This document shows positions 1 to 11,396 of a stretch of 64,000 nucleotides of DNA, in pieces. The notes below the pieces were generated by a model. The model was not told the origin of the DNA and ran no database searches. It saw only the letters and a program-made list of their open reading frames with translations. Numbering within the stretch: the first letter of the stretch is position 1; every line of letters begins with the position of its first letter. A program made the position numbers and the translations under genes. Source of the stretch: Allomyces arbusculus (lineage: Eukaryota > Blastocladiomycota > Blastocladiomycetes > Blastocladiales > Blastocladiaceae); the NCBI GenBank assembly GCA_027604705.1, contig JADHYV010000001.1, positions 310,001-374,000 on the forward strand, given 5' to 3'.

Positions 1-1740
1 CCGTGCAATTCCGTTTACCATCGACTTGCCCACGACCACGCGCTCTGGCGGCAGCTCTACCGCACGCACCCGGCGTGCCACGCGTCGAAGCTCGCGCAGC
101 GGTTTGTGGACCCGGAGACACTCGCGCGGCTGCAGATTGGCGCTGTCGTCCCGCGCAACGGCGGCGGCGGCGGGCAGCCGTCCTACCCGCTCCACCACCA
201 CTACCAGTTTGGGTTCGCCGCGAACCATCAGCAGCAGCAGGGCACGTCCTCCGCGCACCCACCGCACCCATTTCTCGTCCCGCAAAACGCGCAATGGAGT
301 CTGCTGTCGACGTCGACGAGTTTGCCCGGCGCACTCCTCGCCGAGCCGCCGACCGTCACCGCCGCGCACACGCGTGCGGGCACCCTCGCGCTGCCGTCGC
401 CCCCGTCGTCCCCGACCGCCGCTGCGTGTGCCGGCTGGGCGCCCACCGGCAGCGACAGCCTCGACACGGCCGAGCCCATGGACATTGATTCGATGTCGCC
501 GACTGATGGCGTTGGTGATGTCGACGAGGACGTGGCCTTCCCACTGCAGTCGGCGCAGGCCACGCTCGACTGGAAGTTTCTCTACCGCAACCGCGTGAGG
601 CTCGAGCGCAACTGGCGCAGCGACCGGATGCCGATGACGGAACTCAAGGGCCACGGTGACTCGGTCTACTGCATCCAGTTTGACCAGCAAAAGATCGTGT
701 CCGGGTCGCGCGACCAGACGATCAAGGTCTGGTCCTTGGCGACCGGCACGATCTTGCAGGAAATGCGCGGGCATGCCGGGTCCGTCCTGTGCCTGCAGTA
801 CGACGCGACGGGGTTGTTGGTCACGGGGTCCTCAGATACGACCGTGATGCTCTGGGACTTGGCGCGCGGCACGAAGTTGCATACCCTGTCAGGCCATACC
901 GCGGGAGTGCTGGACGTGGCGTTCAACCAGGACGTGATCGTGTCGTGCTCCAAGGACTGCACGATTAAGGTCTGGTCGCGGCCGACCGACTGGCGCGTTG
1001 GTCCCGTGCTCAAGGCGACGTTACTCGGCCATCGTGCGGCGGTCAACGCGATCCAGTTGCGCGGCAACACGCTCGTCTCGGCGTCGGGCGACTATCTCGT
1101 CAAGGTCTGGGACGTGGCCTCAGGCACGCACGTGCGCGACTTGGTCGGCCACGCGCGCGGGATCGCGTGCGTCGCATTCGACGGCCGTATTGTCGTGTCC
1201 GGGTCGAACGATAAGACGATCCGCGTCTGGGACGTGCATACGGGCACGTTGCTGGCCACGCTCGAGGGACATACCGACTTGGTCCGCACGCTCGCGCTCG
1301 ATTCGGCGCGGGGGTTGATCGTGTCCGGGTCCTATGACCAGTCGGTGCGCGTCTGGCACGTTTGGTCGGACGAAAAGGACGGGCCGTTTGGACCGCGCCG
1401 GCACGCGGGGGTCCCGGTGCGCCGCGACTCGACGAGGACCACACCAGTAAGCCCGGTGCCACCGAATGAGGGTCTCGCTGCCGCATTGGGACCGAACGTG
1501 CCGGGTGTCGTGACTGCGGTAAGCGCGACGGGTGACGCGACGACGGCCGTTGATCAGGCGGCGGTTGTCGCCCCGAAACCGTCAGTGCACTACTTTGAAA
1601 TGCACAACTTTGCCAAGGTGCACTCAAGCTGGGTCTTCAATGTCGCGCTGTCGTCCACGCACCTCGTCTCGGCGTCGCAGGACCAGTCGATTGTCGTCTA
1701 CGACTTTACGCAGGGCGTCGATACGGCGTGGATCGTGTAG
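1..1740 (+). CDS. F-box/WD40 substrate receptor of an SCF ubiquitin ligase, 5' end missing
   Basis: The frame is open from base 1, so the gene begins before the window; 579 residues are visible. Residues 1-35 look like the end of an F-box (VYHRLAHDHALWRQLY). A low-complexity stretch follows, then WKFLYRNRVRLERNW, typical of the linker before the propeller in Cdc4/beta-TrCP/Met30-type proteins. From about residue 215 there are seven WD40 repeats, each with GH...(V/I)SGS.D.(T/S)(I/V)(K/R)VW, enough to close a seven-bladed propeller; a disordered loop of about 80 residues lies between blades 6 and 7. Family knowledge: the F-box binds Skp1 and the propeller binds phosphorylated substrate for ubiquitination by SCF. 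The substrate cannot be told from sequence. No intron is needed. The stop is TAG at 1738-1740. Confidence 0.9.
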   Translation, partial: PCNSVYHRLAHDHALWRQLYRTHPACHASKLAQRFVDPETLARLQIGAVVPRNGGGGGQPSYPLHHHYQFGFAANHQQQQGTSSAHPPHPFLVPQNAQWSLLSTSTSLPGALLAEPPTVTAAHTRAGTLALPSPPSSPTAAACAGWAPTGSDSLDTAEPMDIDSMSPTDGVGDVDEDVAFPLQSAQATLDWKFLYRNRVRLERNWRSDRMPMTELKGHGDSVYCIQFDQQKIVSGSRDQTIKVWSLATGTILQEMRGHAGSVLCLQYDATGLLVTGSSDTTVMLWDLARGTKLHTLSGHTAGVLDVAFNQDVIVSCSKDCTIKVWSRPTDWRVGPVLKATLLGHRAAVNAIQLRGNTLVSASGDYLVKVWDVASGTHVRDLVGHARGIACVAFDGRIVVSGSNDKTIRVWDVHTGTLLATLEGHTDLVRTLALDSARGLIVSGSYDQSVRVWHVWSDEKDGPFGPRRHAGVPVRRDSTRTTPVSPVPPNEGLAAALGPNVPGVVTAVSATGDATTAVDQAAVVAPKPSVHYFEMHNFAKVHSSWVFNVALSSTHLVSASQDQSIVVYDFTQGVDTAWIV

Positions 1741-2521
1741 CCCGTGGACGGGCGCGCCGTGTCGAGGTCGCCGAGGTCGTTGCGTCGCGTCGGATCGGAC
1801 CGGGCCGGTCTGTGTGTATATTTGTGCTCCGTCTCGTTCGTTTCGGGTCGGTCGACGCGTCGAGGAGGTGTCAGTGACCGCCCTCCTTCCTCTCACCCTT
1901 CGTACATATTCCCAACACCGCGGATCGTGACGGCCGCGTTGCGTAGCGGGCACGCCGCCGGTACCGCTCTTCCCGGTCGACGACGCGCTGGTTTCGTGCC
2001 GTCGGTCGGCTTTTCGTTGATTGTTTGCCCTTGTTTTTATTTCTCTTCGTTCGTCGGATTGGTTGGTTGGAAGCGTCGCGCGGGGCCTGCCCGAGCCGGC
2101 GTGCGTGCGTGCGCGCCAGGTAGACTCGAGGCGAGCCCGGGCCCCGGCGACCACGGGAAACAAGACTCAAAACCATGGTATTTCTTTACTGGATGTCTGA
2201 GCGGTCATGAGGTTGTTTGAGGGACCGGGACCACGACTCATTCATCCGAGCATAAGGCAAGCGAAAGGCGGATGTGAAAGGGCGACGAGCAGCAGACCTT
2301 CCCAAGGTTCGCCCGGCGACAGACAGCCATGGTGTTCGATGCAAGACTTGATATGACGACTGGAACTGGCTTTGTCGGGGACGTCCACGTCTTGCCCTTT
2401 GCAGACTAAGAGGGATCCAGATCAGTAGGAGAACAATTATGTGTACATACTGCCATGTCGATCGCACAAAAACCCAACGTCTTTCACCCAGAGGAGCAAC
2501 AACAGCGTCCAACCAGAAAGA
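1741..2521. other. Convergent 3' intergenic region
   Basis: Separates the ends of the F-box/WD40 gene and the first ankyrin gene. I see only short frames with random-looking composition and no RNA gene or repeat. Confidence 0.6.
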
Positions 2522-5500
2522 CTACTCGGGGCCTGCCGGCAACGGCGTTGCCGTCTCCTCCTCGGTCGCGTCGCGCCGCTTGGCGGGGCGCGGAGTCGTA
2601 CCCGCTGCTGCTGCCGCATCCAACGACGCGGACCGCGCGCGCTTGGGCAATCTCATGAGCAATGGCGGGTGGCGCTGCTGCTCCTGCGTGGCAGGTGCGC
2701 GTGGTCGCCACCCGGCCGCAAAGATGCCTTCGTCATACAGCGCGGAGTCCATGAATCTGCCGTGGTGGCGGACCTCCGACTTGGCTGCGACCGCCGCGGC
2801 GGGTTCGTCCAGCATCACGACTCCATCGTTGGCCTCGTCGTACCCATGGCCATCCTCGCCGGCCGCGCTGTGACCTTCTCCCTGCGCCATCTCCTCATCG
2901 TCGTTCCCCAGGGGCTCAGCCGCGGGCGCCGCTGCCGCGGCTGCATTCGGCCTCCCTTCGCTCGAACGCCCTGCACTTGCTGCCGCCGCCGCATCCGTCA
3001 ACTCACGCGCCGTCTCAAACGCGCGCGCCTCATCTTCCACGAACACGTACGCGCGCGCCATGGCCGGATCGAACGCGGACGTCGGGGCCACCAATGCCGG
3101 CGAGTCCGCGTGTGGGCGGGCAATGTAAATCGGTCCGGGGTGCGCAGGCATCAACTGCGAAATCGGGACGCGGTCGAGCCGTCTCAGTACGCGGTACGCG
3201 ACGGTCCCGTCCGGTGCGTTCGACTGGTCCTTGGCGCGTTTCAGGTACCGCAGCGAGACTTTGGCCTTGCCCTGAGATGCGTAATGAATCGAATGCTTGG
3301 ATCCGGCAATGGCGAGCCACGCAGGGTCGCCACTCGCTTGGTGCGGGTCTACGGGAGGTGGGAGTCGTGAGTGCTTGCTCCGACATGACGGCGTGACGTG
3401 AGAGAAGGAGGACTTAATTACCGGGAAGAAGCGCGATAATGTCGCCCGGGTTGATGACCAAGTCAGCGGGCATTTTCGATCGCTTGGACCGGGTCGATGA
3501 CGGCGGTGCGGGTACTTCAAGTGACGGGTCGTAGGTCGGGTCGGCAGCGCTCTTACTTGGGCGACGGCGCGACTTGCTGTGACTCAGTGCGGTTGTAGTG
3601 GTACCAGTCGGGTGTACTGGGGGTGGCGGAGGGCTATCCAAATCAGCAAGCTCGATCGACGGCTCCGAGTCCGGCACAACGATCGTCGCCGCCCCGCCGG
3701 CGGCGCTTGCCGGTGCCACCGACGGAGCGAATGTGGCTGGCATCGTCACGAATGGCCGGCACGGAAGCGCCTCCACCGTGCCACGCGCCGCGATTGGTGC
3801 GGAATCGTCTGCAGGTGACGGCGTGCTTGCCGGGAGCGGAATCGCCATTTCGCTGCTCAACGACCGCCGGTCCTCTTGCACGGGTGCGAGTGCATCAAAA
3901 TTCGTGTTGGGCTGCGACGCGACCGGGATATTGGATGCCGATGGCGCAGAGGACGGCTGCGGCGCGCGATGCGGTGGTGGAGGTGCAGCTGGCGTGCCAT
4001 CACTCGCCGGCGCGGCGACGTTGCTGAATCGCACACTTGGCGTGCTGGGACGTGCCTTCAACTGCATCGAACTCAGCTGCGCGGGTGGGGCGGCACTCGT
4101 CACGGTTGTTGGCTGCGCTACCCGCAGATCGGCCGGCGGTGGCGGTTGCGCGGCACGTAGACCAGGCGTGGATGGCGGTGGCACGGTGGTGTGCTGGTCA
4201 AGTGGCGCCGTTGGTGCTGCTGCCAGTGCTGCAGTCGGGAGAGGCGGCACCTCCAGGAAAGTCGACGACGACGGTACACTGGGCCGCGCCGGCGCGGGTG
4301 AGCGCACCGCCATATCCGGCGGAAGTTGCGGATCATGGCGTGGTCGTGGCAGCAGCGGGACGCCAGCGGCAGTAACTGCTGGACCCGGCGTAGGAATCGT
4401 AGGAACTGGACTTGGTGGGGGCACTGTGGCAGCCACATTAGGCGGGCGCCCCACGCCGACGAGATTTGGCGGCCGAATCGCACCGACCAGATTCGGGGGA
4501 ACCGTCGCAGCGGCGGCGCCTGCAGTCATCGGCAGGGGCGTCGTGCCGGTCATGGCCGGTCGAAGTGCCGCGTGGTACGCCGGAGGCGGCCGATACGCGC
4601 CAGGGTAGAGTGGGTACGCGACCAACCCAGTCGGCATGGTACTTGAGTTCGTCGTCGGCGCCATCCCTCCTGCAGCCGTGATGATCGGCAGCGCCACCGT
4701 ACCCGCGGGCGGCCGCGGAAGCGACGCAGAGTACGTGGACGGCGGAGCGGAATAGAGCGTGTACGAGGGCATGGGTGCGGCGGCCGGATCGGATTGCCAC
4801 TGCCAAGCGGCCTGCATCGCGGTGGCCACGGCATCACGGAACTTGAAGTGCATTTCGGCGGGCGACACGAGCGGCTGGGCTGGGGGTGGCGGAGGTGCAG
4901 ATGACGCGAGAGGGACTGCGGGCCCGCTCGACCCGAGCGGTATGGTGGAGAAGGTAGTGAAAGGTCGAACAGACACTGCTTGCTGGTCTATCAAGGGAGA
5001 AGTACTCAGTTGGTCGAGATTGAGCGATTCGGTGGGAAGGTTTGCGACGCGTACCGAATGCCGGCCTATCGGTCGTCATTGATCCTGCAGGCGCGACGGT
5101 CGGAGCCCGCTGTGAAACGGGTGGTGGTGCGGTAGTAGCCGTGATCGCGCCCGTCAGCATCAGTCCTGGAGCAGGAGCGGGCAACGGCACGGGCGACTGC
5201 GGACCGTCGACATCGCCGAGCGCGTGCAGGATCGTGCGCCTCGCCATGGGCGAAATGCCATGCAGGCCCGGCCAAAACGACGTGGGCATGGCCTGGTTGA
5301 CGTTCATGGCGCGGAGGTCCTGGATCTGCTCGAGTGTCAAGCGCGCGTGCAAGATGGCCGCGACCATCTCGAAGGCAGCGGGCGTCGGGTTCGCATTGAC
5401 CCACCCGATTAGTGATATCCACGGCGTGTGCCCAATATCGTCGGCCACGAGGAACGGATCAGTTCCGCGCAAACCCGCGGCAGCGGCAATTGCTGCGGGT

Positions 5501-6369
5501 CCATCGTCGTCGCGGAACGAGGCCAGCACGCCGAGCACAGCACGCAGTGCCGCGAGCTGCGTGGCCGTATCGCGCCAGGGCGTGGCGAGCAACAGGTGCA
5601 TAGGCGTGATACCAGCGGCGCGCGTCTTGGACGGCGCGCGGAGCGCCTTGGCGCCAAGCGCACGCACGAGCGTCGCGACCAAGACCACGCTCAGGTCGTC
5701 TTGAGGTTCGAGCGCGGCGTGCAGGACCGTATCCCCGGACGTGTCACCCGCATTCGCGCGACACATGAGCAGCAGCTCGACGAGTGAGCGACGCGCGTCG
5801 ACGGTGCCTCCACGCGCTGCACACGCCACGTGTAATGGTGTCGGACCCGAGGGCGTATTCACCTCGCCGCCGTGCTCGATCAGGCACGCCGCAATCTCAA
5901 CATTGCCCTCGATGGCCGCGTAGACGAGTGGGGTGCGGTGCCAGCGGTCGGGCGCACGAACCAGTGGAGCCGTGGCGCGGTGCGAGCAGAGCACGCGCAC
6001 GAGGTCGAGCCGGTTGCGGAAGACGGCCAGGTGTAGTGGCGAGATCTGTGAGAACTGGTACTGGAGCGGGCTGATGGACGATGGTGTGTTGGACAGAGAG
6101 GGGCATCACTTGTCAGTCCAAAATTAATACGATTTACAACCCAGCCGCAACTACGAGATGATTAGGGGTGAAAACGCGACGTACAAGTGCAGTCCACCCT
6201 GCGCAAGCTTGACGGCGTAGGACGCGACGGTGGCGGCGCCGCTCGTCATGACAGCGTCGTGCAAGGCATAATCGCGGTCGAGCGACTCCTTGACCATCCA
6301 GACCCAGGGATCGGACCCGCCGTGGGCGCGCAGCGAGGTGGGCGTGGCGAGGCTGAACAAAGTGCTCAT
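2522..6369 (-). CDS. Ankyrin-repeat protein with a conserved C-terminal barrel-like domain (tandem paralogue A)
   Basis: Four exons, complement of 2522..3348, 3422..4987, 5055..6061 and 6185..6369, give 1,194 aa. Introns begin GTACGT, GTACGC and GTAATT. Start is the ATG at 6369. Residues 1-62 are a conserved helical segment (RAHGG.DPW.W.VKE). Ankyrin repeats follow (for example RWHRTPLVYAAIEGNVEIAA) to about residue 330. Exon 3 is mostly a Pro/Ala-rich disordered linker. A conserved domain straddles the last intron: DLVINPGDIIALLP, then DPAWLAIAGS.H.IHYAS and KVSLRYLKR. The tail is acidic, then basic (LPKRARSAS), a likely nuclear signal. I do not recognise the family. The C-terminal domain resembles a small SH3/Tudor/BAH-type barrel in its pattern only. 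Exon number, order and intron phases (2, 1, 1) match the neighbour at 7302-10267, so the two are an old tandem duplication. Function unknown. Confidence 0.8.
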
Positions 6370-7301
6370 GGCGGCGTGTTGATCGCGTCGAGATGGTGCC
6401 GATGCCGGTGCTTGATACTTGTGTTTTTTGCTGGTTGATTCTTTAGTCTTGGGTCGTTGGTGCCACGTGCACCGATCGGCGTGGGCACACGCGCGTGAGC
6501 TGCGTGTGCACCGCGGTGGATGTTGTCGTCCTTGGGCGGTGGGCTTCGACCGCGGTGTGGCGGTCGGTGCGCGATGTTGCTGTTAGCACGTGCGCGCGTG
6601 CTGAATGGGCATTGCCTTGGCGAAACTGGTGGGCGTGACTCGTCGGGTGGGGGGTGGGGTGAGCGAAACCGGTCGGCCAGGCGGGAGGACGCGCCGCCGG
6701 CCTTGATCGCCGCGTTCAACAAAAATCAACGGCGCGCTATTGCTTTTGCTTTGCTCTCGGTTCGCTTTGCTTCCTTCCTTTGCCCACCATGGCGCGCATG
6801 CACGTGATGGAATCGACGACACCTGCGAGACGCGTGCGCACCATCGACCAACATCGACCAGCCCACCACGCCGGCCCGCGACATGACAACGGTGGCACAA
6901 CACAGCGCACCGCCAGCCAACTGGCCCGTTGCTGCGGCGGCGTGGCTGTGCACCAGGCTCACCAGAACCGGCGCGCGTGACGTGCCTCTGATCGCATGGT
7001 GCTCACTCAAATGAATGCGCCGGTCTTCCAGATAGTCTCCGCAAATCGGTTTCCCCAGGACGATACGGCGAGGTGGAGAGCATTCCAACAATGGAGAACA
7101 ATGTGATATGGTCAATGCCTCTGACACGGGCCTCACAAAACAATGATAGATTGTAGCCGAAATACAGATCGACATGACAACCATTCACTCAAGACAGCTC
7201 CGCTGAACGCTGCGAATGCGCCGTCCTATATTCCCCGCTAAACAACAAAAATATGCACCCCGGGAATCAATTGCACCCCCCCGCTTCCCCTTCCCCACCC
7301 A
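6370..7301. other. Intergenic region between the tandem ankyrin genes
   Basis: Promoter and 5' UTR of paralogue A and 3' flank of paralogue B, both on the minus strand. No convincing coding frame, RNA gene or repeat. The part at 7080-7260 is AT-richer, as expected for a 3' flank. Confidence 0.5.
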
Positions 7302-10267
7302 TTAATCGATCACAATCGGCTCGCTGTCCTCTGGCCCTCGTTCGTTCCGCCGCCGCTGCTGATGCTGCTGCTGCCGCCGATCCAGATCACTCGGCAGCAC
7401 AATGTGCGCCTCTCTGTCATCACGCCGCCCGCCCTTCCTCGGCCGCTCCTCGGCCGCATTACCAGGCGACGCCGATCGCGGGCGCTTGCCACCACCACCG
7501 CGGCTCCCCGTCCCCACCCGATTCTGCCGGGGCGCCCCAACTCTGCCTGCCAGCGCCATCTCCTCCTCGTCCTCCATGTCCAACTCGGCCATGATCCTCG
7601 CGTTGCCCTTCACCTGGGCTGCCGCCAACGTCCCATCCGCTGCCGCGATCTGGAGCGCCGTCTTGCGCGCGTGCACAACATCAGCATTATGTAACCAAAC
7701 GCGAGCGCGGTCCGCGCGAAACGCGCCCTCGACTGCCGGGGAAGCTGGATGAGGACACGTCTTGAAAATCTGCTGATCTAAGTCCGGCATCAGCTGTGCA
7801 ATCGTGACTTTGGCCGTGGGTTTCAGAACGCGGAAGGTCACCGTGTTGGGTGGCGTATTGGGCGGGTCGGCCACGCGCTCAAGATACCGGAACGTGACCT
7901 TGGTCGTGGCAGCTTCGGAAGCGAAATGCAGTCGATGCCTCGACGTGACGAGACCAAACCAGACGGGGTCGGACGTCACCTCGTCCATGTCTAGCATGCC
8001 GTGGACAAGGACGTGGTGAGATGCAGACGGAGGGACGTAAGGGGCGGGGTAGACAGCAACGAAAGCCATTGAGATGTTACAAAGGGAGAGAAAAAATAAG
8101 GACAACGTACGCGGCAGCAATGCAATCACGTCATTAGTGTTAATCACCAAGTCGACCTCTTTCTCCTTGCGCGCGCGCGTGAGCCGTCCACCGTTCACAT
8201 CACTCGCACCCGTGTGCGTATCCATCGTCGTCACGCTTGACCGCCGCGAACTGGTGCGCGTCGACCGGCCCGCCCACGTGGTTCGTTCGGGCGAGTACGA
8301 CGCGTCACTTTGCGAGCTGTCATCGTCATCGTCGATCGGACTGGTGGGTCGGTCAAAATCGCTGAGCTCTGGTCTCGATCGCGAGTCGGCACTGCTTGGA
8401 GTCACGGGGGTAGGAGCTCGCGGCGACGGCGGCTTGCTGCGCGGAATCCGCACAACGAGCGGACCGTTCGGTGGAGGTGGAGGTGGTGCCGGGCCGGTCG
8501 GCCTTGGACGCAACGTAGTCGCCGAGTCGCTGGAACTGCTCAATCGCGCCGCCGAATCCGACTTTCGCGGTGGAGACGGGTCGTGCTGGCGCCGCGACGG
8601 TATTGGACGCGGCGGAAGGGAGACGGCATCGCTTGAATCCGATCTCGTGGTCAAAGAGAGCGACGGCGGCAACTTGAGACGAGTCGGGTCGAGCGTAATG
8701 CGGTAGTCCGGCACAAGCGGGGCGTCGTTTACTGTATCGGTCAGCGAAAAGGGCGCGACGGGAACGAGGGCGACAGCTGGTGTGACTGGACTCCGTGGGC
8801 CAGCCGCGGGAGTGACGGGTCCCGCCGGGTGGCCGTTTGGTGGCCCTGCGACAGCGGCGGCGGTGGAGAGCGGTGGTGGAAATGGCTGCGGCGCGCTCGT
8901 TGGCGACGGTGCTCGAGAGCGAGAATTAGACGAAATACTATTCGGGCTAGGCTTGGCGGAAGCGGCGTTTGTTGCCCTTCCGTGCTCTATTAGTAAAAGA
9001 ATGAGGTCGGTTAATCAGTCCAAACGGTCCGTCGCGAAATAGGGGATACAAATCAAGGAGATTTTGAGAGAAATACACCACGTACTTTCTCCGGCGCTGC
9101 TGGCCGTAACCGAACGCTTTCGTGCCGCTGACTTTCCGCGATCCGCAGCCCCCACCGTAATCAGAGGCGACTCCAACGCCTCCCCACCCTGGTCAATTGT
9201 GCGCAACACCATCCGTCGTGCGGCCGGCGATAGCCCATGCAGCCCTCTCCAGACCGAGCTCGAGATCGGCTGCGACCCGGTCAACCGGCGCAGCTCCACG
9301 CGTTGCTCAGCCAGAACCCGCGCGTCCAAGACCGCCGCGACAAGCGTCACCGCACTGGCCGGCGCCCCCTCGGCCGTCGCCCACGTGACCAGCTCCGTCC
9401 ATGGCTTGCGCCCGAGATCGTCGCGCACAAGAAACGGGTCAATTCCAGGCGGCGACCTGTGCACAGCGAGCACGCGCAATGCCGTTCGCAGAGCCGCGAC
9501 CTGCGCGGCCGCATCGGCCCACGGCGTCGCCAAGAGCATGTGCAGCGGTGTTTTTCCGTTCCGCCCGCTCGCGCACGTGTGGAGTGCCGCGGGTCCCAGC
9601 GCGCGGACGAGCGTCGCGAGCAATGTCGCACTAAGCGCGTCCTGCGGCGCGAGCGCCGCGTGCACGAGCGAGTCTCCGACCACGTTGGTGGTGTCGGCGC
9701 GACACGCGAGCAGCAGGTCGACGAGCGCGGCACGCGCGTCGTGGGTCCCACCGCGTGCTGCGCAGGCGATATAAAGGGCGTTGACGGCGCCCGAGGTCGG
9801 ATTTACAGGCGCGCCGTACTCGACGAGACATGCCGCGATTTCAGCGTGGCCCTCAATGGCCGCGTAAGCGAGTGGGGTGCGGTGCCACCGGTCACGCGCA
9901 TGAATGAGCGGTGCCGTCGCGCGGTGCGCGCATAGTACGCGCACCATGTCGAGCCGGTTGCGGAAGACGGCCAGGTGTAGTGGCGAGATCTGTGAGAATG
10001 GGTACTGAAGCGGACTGGAACCCATTCTCAGCCGGTCAGTGTCTCAGCGACGGGGCATGGCATGAGGGTATGGACGTACCAAGACAGTCCACCCTGTACA
10101 AGAGCGACAGCGTGCTCCGCAACCGTGGTCGCGCTGCCGGTCATGACCACGTCGTGCAGCACATAGTTGGCGTCGCGTGCTTCCTTGACAATCCACGGCC
10201 ACGGGTCCGGGCCACCGTGCGCGCGCAGCCTGTCCGCGGCTGCGTTTGTGGGTTCGTGGTTGAACAT
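7302..10267 (-). CDS. Ankyrin-repeat protein with a conserved C-terminal barrel-like domain (tandem paralogue B)
   Basis: Four exons, complement of 7302..7990, 8111..8986, 9086..10014 and 10080..10267, give 893 aa. All three introns start GTACGT. Start is the ATG at 10267. The layout is that of paralogue A: helical N-terminus (RAHGGPDPWPWIVKEARD), ankyrin repeats (RWHRTPLAYAAIEGHAEIAA), a shorter Ser/Pro linker, then DLVINTNDVIALLP, DPVWFGLVTSRHRLHFAS and KVTFRYLER, and a basic tail (GKRPRSASPG). Conservation lies in the N-terminus, ankyrins and C-terminal domain, while the linker differs in length and sequence; this argues that both genes are functional. The last intron (7991-8110) is 120 bp, a multiple of three, and stop-free, so unspliced message would stay in frame. 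Function unknown; a nuclear protein-binding scaffold is one possibility. Confidence 0.8.
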
Positions 10268-11396
10268 AGATCTTTGTCCAGGTCGGCTTGGCACCGAGGT
10301 CGCTACTGGTGGAGGTGGTTGGTCGATCACGAGAGTGTCGAAAATTGACAGCAGCACAGAAGCCTTGCTTGGGGCGACGTGCAGTGCAGTCCAGTGTCGT
10401 GGTTGCAACCGGGTGGAGAATGGAGGTTTTGTCGTCACCTGCTCGATACTTCCATGAGCGGCACTGAGGGCGCAGGCCACGCGGCGCGGTACTGGACGGT
10501 GGTGACCGGCGGTGTGCTGGGCCAAGAAAGAAGCAGGAGAGAGTGTTCGATGTGCAATCGCTCCGCTCATTTGTCGTGATGAAGGCGCACGTGCATATCA
10601 GCATTGAAGCGACTCGACGTGTGAGACGCCAACTTCCACCCTGCCGCCGCGCTGTCACCGCATCCGTCCGCTTCCGGCGCCGCAACGGTCACGTCCGGCA
10701 CGCTCCGCCATGCTGAGCAGTCTGAAGGCGCCCTCGATGAGCGAGGTCCCAAAACATCCAGGCGGACTGGAGAACAAGATCATGGGGATGGCATGCATAT
10801 AAGAAACGAAATACTGTGTTGCCCACACAAGGGTTAACGAAACGTGAAACCAAAAACGAACTAGAGCAAGAACCAAAAACTAAGTCAGGAAGGGGGGAAG
10901 CGAAGAAAACATTGCGTCTCGACCACACGGGTATGCGTGCAAGACTGGTCGAAACCGAATAGGGACGATCAAGCAACAAAAGGGAGCAGATGTGGCAGGC
11001 ACATACACCACGACACGAGCGCACGGACCAGCAGGCCGCAAGAGACAAGGGGACGAGGACGGAGTGTTGGCGGGGTGGAGAGGGTGGAAACACGAAATTG
11101 GTTGGTGATTTTGGCCTTGATGATGACGACGATGGTGATGATGAAGGGGGCTTTTTGGGGACATGCGAGCGACGAGCAACGAACACGAGGGAAAGCGCAA
11201 ACGACACAAACAATTAACGGGGGAAGTTGGAGCAGCAAACAATGGACCGCACACGGAGGTAGGTACTGGGGAAAGAGAAAGGCAAGAACGAAATGACGGT
11301 TTGTGGGGGAAACCAGAGGAAGCGAAAAACAAGAAAAGATAGGTGCAAATGGTCTCGTGTGAGTGAAGCATGCACGGATCCCGATCGACCGACCGC
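10268..11396. other. Intergenic region upstream of ankyrin paralogue B
   Basis: Holds the 5' flank of paralogue B and the 3' flank of the large helicase-like gene. The part at 10840-11340 is purine-rich on the plus strand (pyrimidine-rich on the transcribed strand). No coding frame or RNA gene that I can support. Confidence 0.5.

Noticed and set aside
3598-4608. 336-codon plus-strand frame across ankyrin paralogue A
   Set aside because: It is the antisense shadow of the Pro/Ala-rich exon 3; Gly/Ala-rich with no domain.
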